A DNA stretch of 64,000 nucleotides from Alnus glutinosa (GCF_958979055.1 NC_084887.1:37798620-37862619); one strand, 5' to 3'. Positions 11,871-24,472 are shown, numbered from the stretch's first letter. Notes: generated from the sequence alone by a model not told the origin. A program made the numbers and translations.

Positions 11871-13964
11871 ATGGCGGACTACCACTTCGTGTACAAGGAC
11901 GTGGAGGGCGCGTCGACGCAGTGGGACGACTTACAACGAAAGTTCGGGAATTTGCCGCCGAAACCCCCAGCGTTCAAGCCCCCACCCTTCACGCCCGCCC
12001 CGGGCGAGTCCTCTATACCCAAGGACAAGTCTTGGATCGATGAGAAAACCGAAGAGGAGCTCGAGGACCTCCAGGACGACCCCGATCTCGACGACGATCG
12101 CTTCCTCGAAGAGTACAGGTCTCCTATTTTGTTATGAGTCGGTTATCTGTATTCGTTCCGTTTGGTTACCGAGAAAGTGTAGGAAAATTAAATGGGATGG
12201 AAAATTCTAAAACTTCTCATTTCCACGCTTATTTTTTATTTAATTTGTTAGTATCGAAGGATTAGGAATGAGTTTACTTGGAAATATTCTTACTGTGAAA
12301 CTAAATGAAACCTATTGTGACATTGTTTTGGTTGTTAAGGCAGAGATAAATAGAGTCAAATGGGTAATTTGGAAATGATTTGGTTCAAAGAAGTTGAACT
12401 TACCTTTTGAATTGATTAAGAAACTCACAACAAAAATTGCGAGGCCTAGCTATATGTTATGCCGCTCATTTCAATCAAATCTTTGAGCAACAAACCATTG
12501 TATTAGATATTGTTAAAATCAGTGTCTGTATTGATGTTTTCTTACGCTAAAATGTCTATGCTAAAATAGGAAAAAGAGGTTGGTGGAGATGAGGGAAGCA
12601 GCTAAGGTTGCGAAGTTTGGATCCGTGATATCGATTACAGGATCAGACTTCGTGCGAGAGGTTTCGCAAGCTCCACCTGATGTTTGGGTTGTTGTGATCC
12701 TCTACAAAGAAGGGTACTTTATGAGAGATGTAAAAAATACACTTGTTATTTTCTTTTTAAGGATTTGTTGCTATGTTTGTTATGTTGATGTTTGTTGGAA
12801 TTTCTGATAGAATCCCAGAATGTGCACTGCTAATGCAATGTTTGGAAGAATTGGCGACAAAATACCCGGCCACGAAATTTGTTAAGATAATATCTACCGA
12901 CTGCATCCCCAACTACCCGGACCGTAATATTCCTACTCTGTTAGTGTACAACAATGGTGCAGTGAAAGCAAATTACGTTGGCTTGCATAGTTTTGGCCGG
13001 AGATGCACACCTGAAGGTACCTTACATTTTAAGCACGGCTCATTTTTTCCATTAATTTATGACCTTAGCACTTATCTTAATCAGTTATTATTCTATATAC
13101 GAGATCTTTTCTTCTCTATGTGAATAATCATTTTTGAATGAGTCTCAAACAAATTGTCAGTCATGTTTTGTAACAAATTTTAATTTTTTTGGGAGCTTTT
13201 TGAAATTTATGGATCTCATTTTTTGTATGCCTCTCAACAGAGTGATTGATCTCCAGCTTCTCAATTATGAATATGTAAAATGCATTGTTGAAAGAAATTA
13301 AACACAAATGAATGACGACTGATACTTTTGGGATGGCGAACTGAAATGAGATTTAAGTTATCGTAGACATGATATTAGTGTGTAGTTACTAAGGTAAATT
13401 AGACTTTAAGCTTCTTGTATGATCATTTTCAGTATGACCTCTGGGAGTAGTTTTGCTGTGCACAAGAGCAGCCGTATAATATTGGAGCTTGAACTTGTTT
13501 TCTGCAACTTCAAATTGTGGATTATTTGAAACAATTTCATGTATAGCATCTCGGATTAGTTTGTATCACCCATCTTAGTTTCTTGTTCTTGAACCATGTA
13601 TCACGGAAAAGAAAAGTTTTGTGAACCATGCCCAGGAAGCTGTCATATTAACTTTGTCAGTTGAAGTCTGTATTTAGTAGGAAAAGTTGCTACTTAAAAA
13701 TTTCAGGCAGTATTATTGGATGTGGATTATTTGAAACAATTTCATGTATAGCATCTCGGATTAGTTTGCGTCACCCATCTTAGTTTCTTGTTCTTGAACC
13801 ATGCATCACCGAAAAGAAAAGTTTTGTGAACTATGCCCAGGAAACTGTCATATTAACTTTGTCAATTGAAGTCTGTATTTAGTAGGAAAAGTCGGTACTT
13901 AAAAATTTCAGGCAATATTATTGGATGTTTTGTTTGAGAGTATCTCATGTCAAGCCCTGGACCT

Positions 13965-13995
<31 letters not shown>

Positions 13996-14518
13996 ATTAT
14001 TATTATTTTTTATAATAAGGGAAGATTTGAATCTCCCCTTCGGCCAATTACTTATAAAAAAAAAGATTTGAACCTAGAACATCTGAGACAAGGCACAGTG
14101 GCTGTGGTGAGATTTCCTATACGTATCAGGTGGTGGCATTCCCCTGGATTTCTCGGCAATATAAGACAATTTGGAATGATTCCATGTGGAGGATACTTTT
14201 CCTGAACCTGTTCTTTTTTCAACATTATGTCATGATACCCGATTACTTGGCTCTTTGGCTCATTATGTATTGTTGTCAACCTGATATCTTTCTACTTACA
14301 ATTATTCCGCTTAAACTCTTAACATATTCATATTAAATATTTGTGTTCCCCTGAAACTAGGTGTTGCATTAGTTCTCTGCCACTCAGATCCCGTACTTGA
14401 TGATGGCCAGAGTGGGAGTGATCCGTCAAGAAAAGCTGTGATAGAAGGAGTTCGCAAGAGGCTCATAGAGAAAGTAGTGAAAGAGCATGAAGATGATGAT
14501 GGATCTTCGAGTGATTAA
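11871..14518 (+). CDS. Phosducin-like protein of the PDCL3/PhLP2 (VIAF) group
   Basis: This cytosolic thioredoxin-fold cofactor is expected to assist the CCT chaperonin in folding actin and tubulin (role known from eukaryotic PhLP2). Exons are 11871-12118, 12570-12713, 12811-13016 and 14361-14518, giving 251 residues. The N-terminus is MADYHFVYKDVEGASTQWDD, followed by a proline-rich stretch and an acidic EEELEDLQDDPDLDDDRFL helix region. The thioredoxin-like core (about residues 105-200) includes WVVVILYKEGIPECALLMQ and STDCIPNYPDRNIPTLLVY, the latter diagnostic for this group rather than for the TXNDC9-like PLP3 group. No CxxC redox pair is present, as usual for phosducin-like proteins. The C-terminus is acidic and ends GSSSD. 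All three junctions keep frame. Intron 3 (1.34 kb) contains a 205-bp tandem duplication. Confidence 0.92.
13516..13925. repeat. 205-bp tandem duplication in intron 3 of the PDCL3-like gene
   Basis: 13516-13720 is directly repeated at 13721-13925. Both copies start TGTGGATTATTTGAAAC and end TATTATTGGA. They differ at only a few scattered positions (for example TTTGTATCACC against TTTGCGTCACC), which indicates a recent event. Neither copy contains coding sequence or a splice site used by the gene model. Confidence 0.93.
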
Positions 14519-15594
14519 AATCTTTGTAATTTCTTTCAGGTTTTTTTTAGCAGGAAAGGACAAGTGTTCATTGAAGATAAAGGAATGCTCACTTGCTTTC
14601 CTTCTGCCTGCACACCTCTGGTTTTTCTTGCTGCTTGTACACCTTTTTCTGTTTTTCTCGTCATCTGTGATACTAAGATGTTTGTTCCTGAGGTATGACC
14701 TTGTTTTTATGTAGACCCCAACTCAAGTTTGAATACTTCTCATGGGATGATGTACTATTTTTTGAGGTGAAGGTTCATTTCCTAGATTCTGAAGTTTTGT
14801 GATTGAATATTGTAACATGCCTTACAGCAGCCTTATTCAGCAGTGAGCGGTGATAAGTTAATGTGGAATTGTAACATGCCTTACAAAGAGCCTTAAAGCA
14901 TTGGTTAGCTCCAATTGTACTGCATTGAGGCCCCTTACAATTATCTAGAAATGTAGGAGCCTGCAATTCCTTCAATCAACAATGAGCGGCCTGAATTATA
15001 CTGAAGCCTCAAATAAAAAGCAAAATTAAATAAAAATAAAAATCCCTTAAAAAGTCGAGTCGATCGCCCCATAACAGAACTGTGCTAGGTTAATCATCTT
15101 TTAAGCCTTTTATAAGGCGGTTAGACTATTGGGGGTGGTCGGCCACTCTTGAAATAGCTTTGGGGGCAAAACCTGATTTAGAAGTAGTCCGACAACTACC
15201 TCAAAATAGGTTAGAGGGTAGCGGTTGCCCTTTTAGCTTCATTTTTTTGTTCCCTCCTTTTTCTCAATCTATTTGTACCAAATGATTCCTTCCAACATAA
15301 TTTCTTCCATGGTTTAAACTTTAAACTAAAAAAAAGTGCAAATTCCCAAGGTAGGAGCAGTTTAATGGGCAAAATCAAGGCCAATTAGTCACCATCTCCT
15401 CGTATGCTCAAGGTTTTGACACCGCAAAACAAACATTTGAATAGAATTCTGATAACCACAAAAGAATTTCACAACCCGAACGTTGACTATCCTCCAAAGT
15501 AAGAGCTGATTTATGGCCCCACATTCATGGTGGTTACATACAAACGATAAGAAATTGCCCTCTATCAAATACGAGAACACGCTCCAACTGCTAT
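14519..15594. other. Convergent intergenic spacer PDCL3-like / L13
   Basis: This holds the two 3' UTRs and filler. A short imperfect direct repeat, TTGTAACATGCCTTACA, occurs at about 14811 and 14868. Around 15120-15230 there is a segment with GGTGGTCGGCCAC resembling the interior of the foldback element at 19.6-20.0 kb. No coding exon is supported. Confidence 0.6.
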
Positions 15595-18306
15595 TTATGA
15601 ACTCACGTCTGCTTTAACTTTTTTCGCCCTTTTGCCTTTTATTGTCTCATTGGCACTCTGTTGTTGCAGCTCAGCTTTCTTCTCAGCTCGAATCATTGCT
15701 CGCCTTGCACGGGGCCGCATTTCGCGTACTCTTCTAGGAGGCGTTATGTATGGTTCAATGGGTCTGTCACCGAAGGGGTGCTCACTTCCAGCAAATATCC
15801 TCAATTTTCGATCTCTATCCTGCATCCAAAAGGCCCTAAAATGTAAGACAAAAAACTTTGGAATGATTGTTCCAATAGACCAACTGTATGGAAGAAAGGC
15901 GCATGTAATTACATGTTTACACGAGTTATACCAATATTTTGTTCTTCATTCCCCTTGTCCCCTCAAAATAATCGAAGCAAACAAATTGGTGTGATTGTAT
16001 AACCAAAAAGTAGTAACAAGCAACTAATCTCAACTGCGGATATTAATCCTGGTGGGTCTACCCCCGACAGCCAACTGTCAATTTTCCAAGGACAAATTAA
16101 ATCGTGCCTTGAAATCAATTAGGCTATTACTCATATAACGTAACTGAGAGCCACAAAACTGGTTACACGACTTCTGTCCTTGAATGAATGCCATCCTACT
16201 CAAAAATTCAAGAAACAAAATGATGCCAATTTGAATACGCAAGCAAGCCAAGGGAAGTTCCCAAGCATTTTGATATTGATATTCATTATGCAGGACACAG
16301 TTTCTCGGCCTGGATCATGTACCCATGTAAGGTGAATAAAGTTTACTGAGAGACAGCTAATAACTGATGATGTGTTGGTCAGGCACCTCACTTCAAAGGT
16401 TCAAAAAGCTTGTTCAGATAAAGATGAGGATCACCAAGGTGAATCCCATGTTTATGTACATAGGTGATGCATTTTTTTTTTTTTAAAAAAAAAAAAATTC
16501 AAACTAGCACACGAAACTTCTGCTACTAATTAATCTAAACTAGAACAAAGCAAAAGAGGTGCACTTTATTGTTTTTAGCTAGTTTAATAATAGAGCATTT
16601 GAGAGAGAGAGAGAGGGAGGGAGGGAGGGAGGGAGAATCCTAAAATTCTAACACTCACATCACGCAATTTGTTTCTTGGAAGCATGCGTAATACAGCTTT
16701 CCGTATGACTTCTGTAGGATCTTTAGCCATCTGGTCCTTTAAACTCCTTTCCTTGAGGTGGCCCACATATCTACAGGGTACATATAGTTCAATGTCAATA
16801 TCAAAATGCATAAAACGACAGCAATTAGGTGGAATTTGGAAGCTACACGAATAATTACATTTTTTTTCTTCCTGCAGAGATGTAATTTGAATATGAGTCC
16901 ACTTTGTTTCAAGTGGCACTTAAAGCAAGTAAACTTTTGGTTCTCACCACTGATCACCAACAAGATCTTTTAATATGTCGTTAGAGACAAATCTTCAAAT
17001 ATTTTCTTTAGGTTACATTGAACAAATATGCAAGATCTTTAAATTCCAATTGCGCTGTTGAAATTAAGTTATGGCGCATAGTGATCACAAACTTGTGCAC
17101 CTCAGCTTATATAAAAACAAGACAAGAATTAAATCATTTTATTTTCCTGCACTCCCCCGAATTTTTTATCACTGCTACAGTTCACAAGCAATAAGTGAAG
17201 GAGTAGAACTTGCCCAGTATGCCAATGATAAATCTTGTCTGTGAGTTTTCTCCCTGTGACGCAGACATCCTTTGCATTAAGCACAATGCACATATCCCCA
17301 TCATCACGATTTGGAGCATATGTTGGCTTATCCTTTCCTTGAATCACAGTAGATATTTGGGATGCTAATCTGCCAAGGACCTAGGGAAAAATCGTATTAT
17401 CATAAATATTTGCAAACCTTATCACTTCGAACAGATAAATTGGAGATTTGAAAAATTCAATAGAAATACATTAAGAAGCCAAGTTTAAAAGATCTTAAAT
17501 CTGCCTCATTTCATAATAATTTGCTGATCAAACTCAGGTACTTCTGTTCCCGAAAGGAGTAGAAAGACCAGCATCATTAGCAAAATTCTAAGGACAGAAT
17601 TTTTCATCCATGCCTGTATCTACTAGATATTTAATTTGCCATAATTAAAGGCATATGGGGGAAAATGATGGTATATGCAAACCTGGCCTTTGGCATCAAA
17701 TACCCTCCAGCGCAGACCTTCCAGATTTATACGTCTCAGCCCAGCAAGTGCTTTCTGCAATAATATTGAGTGATAAGTTCCGTTATTGATTTGGTCATCT
17801 TAGTTAAACATTAATCAGCAAATAAGACACCAAGGGGCATGGCGTCCAATATAAATTTCGAATTCGATGAAAAAGATTATCGTTTCCCATTCTCAAAGTA
17901 CATCAAGTATGAGGGGCATAAATAACGGCTTAACCATGGCATTTTTTCAACACTTAGAGAGTAGTAGAGAAATATGTAATGGGATTTTTTCACGAATTCC
18001 ATGATACCTGCAACCTGACAGCAAATTCAACAGTAAAGAAGAAATGGGTAGTGACAATACAACAGGAAAACTTCAAGACTTCGCGATAAAACCACATAAC
18101 ATAGAGAATGAGTCATTCAATACATTTCACAAGCGTGTGGCGTGCTTCAGTGACTATGAAACGGGTTTGGTTTTAAGCAGAAATAATAATTATAACTTGA
18201 GCTCCACAACGAATGAAATCTACGAGCTTTGAAACATAGAGATACAATAAAAGGGAAATATTGCCTTCATGTTGCCACTGAAAGATTGAGCTGCTTGGGT
18301 TGCCAT
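15595..18306 (-). CDS. RPL13: Mitochondrial ribosomal protein L13 (uL13m type)
   Basis: This is a large-subunit protein of the organellar (bacterial-type) ribosome; the Arabidopsis counterpart is regarded as mitochondrial. Exons on the minus strand are 18265-18306, 17683-17754, 17214-17380, 16659-16770 and 15595-15819, giving 205 residues. The protein reads MATQAAQSFSGNMK|KALAG, then WRVFDAKGQ|VLGRLASQIS, YAPNRDDGDMCIVLNAKD, YHWHTGYVGHLKERSLKDQM and HPFGDRPIEPYITPPR, all classic L13 motifs. There is no obvious long transit peptide, as in its relatives. Introns 1 and 3 must use GC rather than GT donors (18264-18263 and 17213-17212). All other nearby GT choices break the frame or hit a stop. 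The gene converges with the PDCL3-like gene. A telo-box lies in its leader. Confidence 0.93.
16600..16635. repeat. GA/GGGA microsatellite in L13 intron 4
   Basis: A run of GAGAGAG changes into four GGGA units, ending 24 bp before the donor of exon 4 on the minus strand. It is the same GA-to-GGGA compound pattern seen in CSN3 intron 6. Confidence 0.85.
17212..17213 (-). other. Non-canonical GC splice donor, L13 intron 3
   Basis: On the minus strand the exon ends ...CATACTGG and the intron begins GCAAGT. Apart from the second base this is a perfect plant donor, which is how functional GC-AG introns usually look. Joining here restores HTG|YVGHL in frame; the first downstream GT would shift the frame. 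Confidence 0.88.
18263..18264 (-). other. Non-canonical GC splice donor, L13 intron 1
   Basis: On the minus strand the exon ends ...AACATGAAG and the intron begins GCAATA. The join gives GNMK|KALAG, matching the family. The upstream GTGGCA site would shift exon 2 out of frame and the downstream GTATCT site would create an immediate stop, so GC is the only workable donor nearby. Confidence 0.78.
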
Positions 18307-18477
18307 TTCTCTTTCTTTGAATCTCCTTCTTCACGCCCAAATCATCCAGCTGAGAAAATCCAATCAAAGATTAAAGCTAAATAAATCTTCAAAAAAAAAA
18401 ATGTTGTTAAATTAAATTTAAAATATAAAAAGGGAAAGGGAAACAATTGGACCTGTAAAACCCTGAACAGAGAGAGC

Positions 18478-18486
18478 TTAGGGTTT
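18478..18486 (-). promoter_or_regulatory. telo-box (AAACCCTAA) upstream of L13
   Basis: The minus strand reads GCCCAAACCCTAAGC about 170 bp upstream of the L13 ATG. Telo-boxes are common near transcription starts of plant ribosomal-protein and translation genes. Function here is inferred from motif and position only. Confidence 0.6.
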
Positions 18487-19631
18487 GGGCAAAGAAAGAG
18501 AAAGTCCTGAAGTGAATTCGGCTCTGATCCACTGCTATTGTTTTCTTTTCTTTCTTCTTTTCGGAGGACTTGAGGCCGTTGGATCTTCAGGTAATAAGTC
18601 GTGATTAAAATGGACCGATTAGAGTCGGCCAAGGTTAGATTTGATTCTGGATGAACAGTGTTAAGGGTAATATAATTTTTATTATAAGTTTTTTAAAATT
18701 GACATGACAATTTATATGATATTTACTACATTAATTATTAAAATATAAATGATATTTATCCCGTTTACAAACTAATATAGTACTTCGCATGACACTTACC
18801 ACATCAATTACTAAAATATAAACTGTCATATATGTGTGACACTCATTTTCATAAAATGTATTGCCACATAAATTTGTAAGGAACTTGTTTTAAGATTAAA
18901 AATTTCTCTAACCCAGTCCATAAAAAAATTATTACGTGTCTCTTGAGCATGTGAAAAACACATGTTTTTTTTTAAAAAAAAATAAAAAAAATTATGTGTT
19001 TCTTATATGCTAATTACAAAATTTTGTATTTCTCACATGCTAAGGAACACATGACAAATTTATAGACTGGGTTGAAAAAAAATTCTCCCAACCTAATTTG
19101 GAGGAAATTTATGTCCAAAATTGTAGCTCTCTAACTCTTAAGAATTTTCCATTCTGTATTTTGATACTACAATAAGTAACTTAAATCAATTATACAGATT
19201 TAAAGGTTAAAAAGAAATTTAAAATTTGAAAGTTGAAGCTACTGGAGTGGGCTGGGACACTTGAATTTTGTTGATTTATAATGGGCCTTGTCAAAGACCT
19301 GATCTAGTGTGTTCAGTGTTGGGATGCACTAAGACCCTCCTACTCTCCAGGTGATTAGATCAACAGTTTATTCAAAGAGCTTTTTAAGTATGTTTTAGTC
19401 TATTTTTATGGTACAATTTATTCTATTTGCAACCTTTGCAAACAAGTTGCTATAGGAACTTGTAGTTGTGGAGAAAATTATTCTGCCAAAAGTTGCTACT
19501 TAGCATATTTCAACCACCGCTTATCTAGATACAAAAAACGCAATTAAACAAGACGAACTTGCCCATCTAGCCCTTGGTTAAGCTGTATTTGATCAAAATA
19601 TGCACCATACTTTGGGGATATCCCGCAAAGA

Positions 19632-19975
19632 TTAAATGAATGGTTTAAATTACAACTCATAAAAGAAAGATGAAATGAGTGATTTGCACCACGTGCAAGT
19701 TATAAAAGTTGTTGAACTACCTTCTGTGGCCAAAATGGTGGTTCGGCCATTCCGAAGGCTAGTCTGAAAGTGGCCGAACCACTTCCTATGGTCATAGGAG
19801 TGGGTTGACCACCTCCAACCCAAGTAGTAGGGGTCGCCACCACATTATAACAACTAGAGTGATTTGGCTACCCTAACAGATACCCCTATAACTTGCACGC
19901 AGTGCAAACCACACATCTCTTCTTTATCCTATACGTTGTCGCAATTTGAACTGTTCGTTTAAAATGACAATTCAA
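19632..19975. mobile_element. Foldback element with long imperfect inverted repeats
   Basis: Arms of about 65 bp match in inverted orientation. The left arm ends GATTTGCACCACGTGCAAG and the complement of the right arm reads GGTTTGCACTGCGTGCAAG, and similarity continues outward through AAATTRC. The loop contains repeated GTGGTTCGGCCA / TGGCCGAACCAC palindromes. I cannot define a target duplication, so the exact ends are uncertain. Confidence 0.6.
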
Positions 19976-20351
19976 ATTAGACAAATACATCGCGTGCAAT
20001 TCCCGATCCACCCTATAGTACAATAAAAAGAGAAAGAAATTGTCAAGCTCACCATGATTTTGTTTTTTGTTTTTTTAAAACATAAGAAATTCGAGTGCTC
20101 CAATATATATATATGGTTGATAATTGTCTAATTGAACAGGTTAGAAGAGCTTGTTTCACTAACATTTTCAGGGATACTGTTGCTTTGTGTTGTTTCTATT
20201 CCTTTGAAAGCCCAATGCAATGAGTTTTTTCTTGCTAGCTTTATTACACAACAATGACAACATCCAGTGAGGCCGCAGCTAGGCAACCGCCTAGCTAGGC
20301 AAGGAAGCAAATGGTCCATGATGTATACAACGTCATATCATCTTTGAATCA

Positions 20352-21185
20352 CTATGTTTCAGCGTCCTTTTTCTCCTCCTGCAAGTGCCTGTAACAAAGA
20401 ACATTCATAAAAAAACTTCTGTCTGCATCTTTGATTGCTGGGAAAATGAAAGGAATAATAGAATTCTAGGCCAAGTTGCTTGCTATAATATGGATAGGAT
20501 ATTGGAATTTGATTTGCTGCATAGATTAACTTTTCTTTGATCACTGACTCACTGCTGCTTTTGATTAAGTAGAACCCAGAACCATGAAATTCAGATTGGA
20601 AGAACAAATGATCATAAAACAAAGCCAGAAGCCATGGGTACGTGCTTGCTTAGATGCTTACCCCTGAGCCTTCATCCAACGGGAGAGCTGATAGAGCTGT
20701 ACAGTCTCATTTGCTGCATGGCATACGAGAAGATGGTAGTTCCTTGGCTGTACCATATATGCAAACCTCATGAACAATGCCGAATAAACACACATTACTG
20801 CAACACCCATCAGAATTAAACTACAATTCTCAGTTCATATATATAACAAAGTCTGGAAGAAATAAATGAAAAAAAGAAGTCAAACTTTAATGTTATACGC
20901 CTTTACTCCAAAGCCTCAAACACATATATAGAATTAAACCTTTTGTCATATTGCCAGATATCAACTCTGGGGGCTTTTTTGTGTCTGTCATTGCCTGTCA
21001 GAACCAGCATTAATGGAATATTATCTCAAAGTTACCCAATGGAAACAACAATTAACGTTAATTTGCATCAGCAGAGAAGTACTGAAGCATACTGCAATGG
21101 GAATGCTCCAGTTCACAACAGGACCCCAGAAGTGAGTTGTTTTAGGACCGATAGGACTGTTCCAAAATGTGCGGAGGATTCCCAT
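20352..21185 (-). CDS. MPC1: Mitochondrial pyruvate carrier 1 (MPC1-type), four small exons
   Basis: MPC proteins form the pyruvate carrier of the mitochondrial inner membrane. Exons on the minus strand are 21093-21185, 20940-20994, 20662-20797 and 20352-20388, giving 106 residues with every junction in frame. The protein starts MGILRTFWNSPIGPKTTHFW, continues TDTKKPPELISGNMTKV and ALFMRFAYMVQPRNYHLLVC, then HAANETVQLYQLSRWMKAQG, and ends in a charged tail EEKKDAET. The KPPE, MT, ALFMRFA, QPRN and ANETVQLYQL blocks are the MPC1 signature. Some residues differ from typical plant MPC1 (WSIPIA, NYHLLVCHAA), so it may be a diverged paralogue. A non-coding leader exon is likely at about 21954-22120, spliced to 21210 (ATATGCAG acceptor). 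No neighbour suggests a shared pathway. Confidence 0.9.
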
Positions 21186-24162
21186 TTATTAGCTATCACA
21201 ACTTGCAGACCTGCATATAATAACATTTCAGTGATACAGCCTTGTCGTGCCCGGCCCGGCCCGACCCCCAATCCCAAATCAATCAATCAATTTACATAGC
21301 TAGAACGGCGAAAAATTTAAAACTTTTTGCTACGTCTTATCCTTGCGCAGGGGCCACACTAGCTAATCTTTTTTAATCGTACACTCATAGCGGATTTTCC
21401 CGAAAAAATTGATGTCATAATGGTAGTATTATAATCTCAAGCATGCTTCAAAATTTTAAAGTTATGGAAGGGGTTTTAATCATTTTCTCACAAATCTGTC
21501 ATTTTTTTTTAGATTAACCATATTATTTATTTTATCAATACGACCAGTACTACTATTATTTGGAGGCTTTATTCCTTTGTTTGCCTTAATTAGGTGACTT
21601 CCTAATTAACTCGTCTAGTTGAAGAACCGGCTTGATAGTAAGGAAACAATCTCTGAAATAGATTAACGGAGAAATTGGATGCTTTATGTAACTGTGTTTA
21701 TGAATGATTGACTGGATCAAAATTCTATAGCATAACTTAAGTGGACAAATACAAGCAAATTAAAACAACTGTCGGCTTCTCAATATTATCAAAAAAGAAA
21801 AAAAGAAAAACAAGATTAATTATATATCAAATAAAAGAGAGAAAAGAAACTAAATATATTTTACGTAATAATATTCATGTTAATATATGTTTTCAATGAA
21901 CCTCAATCGATCAAATTATCAATATGAGAAGTAGTGAAGCATATAAATCTTACTGGATGGAGAAGCTGCAGATCACATGAGCTCAGGGTGCAGTCATGGA
22001 ATCCAACATGATATGCAGAAATGAGAGTTCCAATGCATCAGAAATGCCAAGGCTAGCTGTGGCCCTTCGACCAAGTCAAAATGCATCTCCAATAATCTAG
22101 CTAGCAAGTAGCAAGATATGATATTTTATTCGCCCAAAAAGACCGAATTCTCCCCATTTTATCACATCACATGCATCAACCTTCTATACGTCTCATTCAT
22201 CAAAAAAAGAAAAAAAAAAATTATATACACGTCCATCAAGTTAACTGTATATATTTATAATGAAAATGGTTTTTAATGGTGAAAATGATGTTTATGCTCA
22301 TATTTTAACAATATCACACGTCAATGCCTACTTTTTTTTTAAAAAAAAAAATAAAAATAAATGAATAAAAATAGAAAGTTTGGGATACCAGGACACCACC
22401 ATCAAGAGTTTTAACTTCCTCTTCCATTATGAGATATCACCACCTTCAACTACTACCGAAATCTATCGCTACACAGTCTGACTGTCATGCCACCATCTGT
22501 CACGACTCACAAAAAGTAACTCCCTAGCTAGATTTTAAAAAGGAATAATCACTCTTTTGGTTTTAACACAATTAAAAATCACTTCTTTTATCAATATTTT
22601 TCTGTCTAAATTATTCGGAAATTTTTTGCAATTAAGGTTAGTCATCCGCATCCATGTATAAACTAGACAGACCATACCGAGAAAAATTTCAACCATAACC
22701 AATTTGGAGGGAAAGTCTTATGGAAAGAGTGATTTTTAAATGTGTTAAAATCTAGTGAGTCATTTTTTTTTTTTTTTTTTTTTTAACATAAATTGTAAGT
22801 TTTAAACGAGTTAAAACCAAGGGACAATTTTTTTTTTTTCCCCCTTAAAGTTGTACCCAATAAATCGATCAAGACTAAGGATATTGTAGATGAACATTCA
22901 AAGGAAGTCTTTCAATTTGCAATTTTGCATCATGCATTTATCAAAACTACATAAAAATTCAATTAAAATGTTACATGAAAAATCCTTAAAATATGTTGTA
23001 GTAGTTGCCAAATGTTGACATCAACTTTCCCAACTCATCTAAAAAAATACACACTTTCCCAACTCAATATAGAGACTACCGGTGCTATCCAATCAAAATG
23101 GTGCACGTTAGGGTATTCCCAATAATTTATGTAAATTTTTAGACAACATAACTAACCAAAACTTACTTTATTTTAACTTAACTAACCACTTTTCAAAACC
23201 TACATCTATCCGTTTATATAAAACTTCTTCTCTATTTTATTAAAATAATACCTTTTTTTCTTTTTTTTCTTTTTTCTTTTTCATTTTCGTTAAAAACCAT
23301 CTCCACCAAAAACATCAAATATAGGGAGGGGAACAAGCACTTTGGGATTTTACTATAAGTCTATAAGTCCAGTTAGATATTTCGACTACATGAAAAATAA
23401 TCATTAGGGCTAGCAGCCTATCACATGGCAAACATTCAGGACCATATTTAGAGCCTTTTTTTTTTTTATAAAGGACACGCATCCCCAAAAGTCAGGTAAC
23501 ACCCTATCTCTAACACTTTCCATTCAGTTTTCTCTCTAAAATACCTTATTGCTTTAAGCATAAGAGGCTCCCTAAATCCCCCTAAACCTACAGTACTTTT
23601 GAATGACTCTTTCTTTCGTTTTGCAAGAGCCCCGTCACTGGCCCGGCTGTTTAAAAAATTTGCTTCAACATAGAAGTTGATTCATATAATCACTACAATT
23701 ATGAGCATTGCTTTATAATTACAGTAAAAAAAAAAAAAAAAACACACTTTAAGTGATCAAAGAGGAAATCAAAGAAAGAGTGCTTGGTGGCTGTCCCTTT
23801 CTGGGTTGCCGAACTACCCACCAAAAAACCGACCCCTTTTTTTTTTTTGGGTTTCGTTGTCATAATTTGGGCCATTCATTTAAAGTAAACAACCCACAAA
23901 AAAGGTATTGCATCCCGTACAATGGATCTCAATCCGATCGTTACAGGATTTTTCCTACAGTGGTCGAATAAAAACCTAGGCCAGTTTATGGCAACCGATG
24001 TACTCATGTACAAAAGAGACTTGATTCAACTCAACCTTAATTCTAACTAGTTAGTGCCTACTGTACAAAGGAGACAACACCTTACTCATCTAACACGGTC
24101 GAGTATCATATACTCCATAATTCTATTTCTCTGCAATGAATATATACAGATACTGCAGTGTT
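21186..24162. other. MPC1 upstream region and intergenic DNA before SYN2
   Basis: 21210-21953 is probably a 5' UTR intron of MPC1, with a donor GTAAGAT at 21953 on the minus strand. The rest is AT-rich, with poly(A/T) runs near 22330, 22770 and 23725, an inverted repeat around 22550-22590 and 22729-22765, and an LTR-like relic near 23.5 kb. No further exon is supported. Confidence 0.55.
22550..22765. repeat. Imperfect inverted repeat, MITE-like
   Basis: The left arm reads AATCACTCTTTTGGTTTTAAC followed by ACAATTAAAAATCACT. The complement of the segment near 22729-22765 reads GACTCACTAGATTTTAACAC and then ATTTAAAAATCACTC. The arms enclose about 140 bp. Ends and target duplication are not clear. 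Confidence 0.45.
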
Positions 24163-24472
24163 TCATAGAAAATCAGCTTCACAAATTTGGTCCCATTTCA
24201 GGAGTTTCTGGACTTGAATATCACCATAAGCATTATCCTGCTTTACATCCACATACCCTGTAGTCCCCAACACCTGCAAAGTTGTTTGACATACAACACT
24301 TTCAGATTTTGTATCACCTTATCCCTAACTTTGTTGTGTTTTAGGGTTAAAATTATGGGGGGTGACCTGGATATATATCTGCATATAATGACAAAAAGCA
24401 GCGGATTCTACAAAAATATCTTGCTGAAATTGTGTGTAACTTCTCTCTCTCTGAGTATATAGATGGGAGTTG

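Larger units (their letters stand above)
18307..20351. other. Upstream region of L13 and intergenic DNA before MPC1
   Basis: The first 250 bp are the L13 5' leader and core promoter, including a telo-box. Beyond about 18.65 kb the sequence is AT-rich non-coding DNA with a foldback element at about 19632-19975. No coding exon is supported. Confidence 0.6.
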
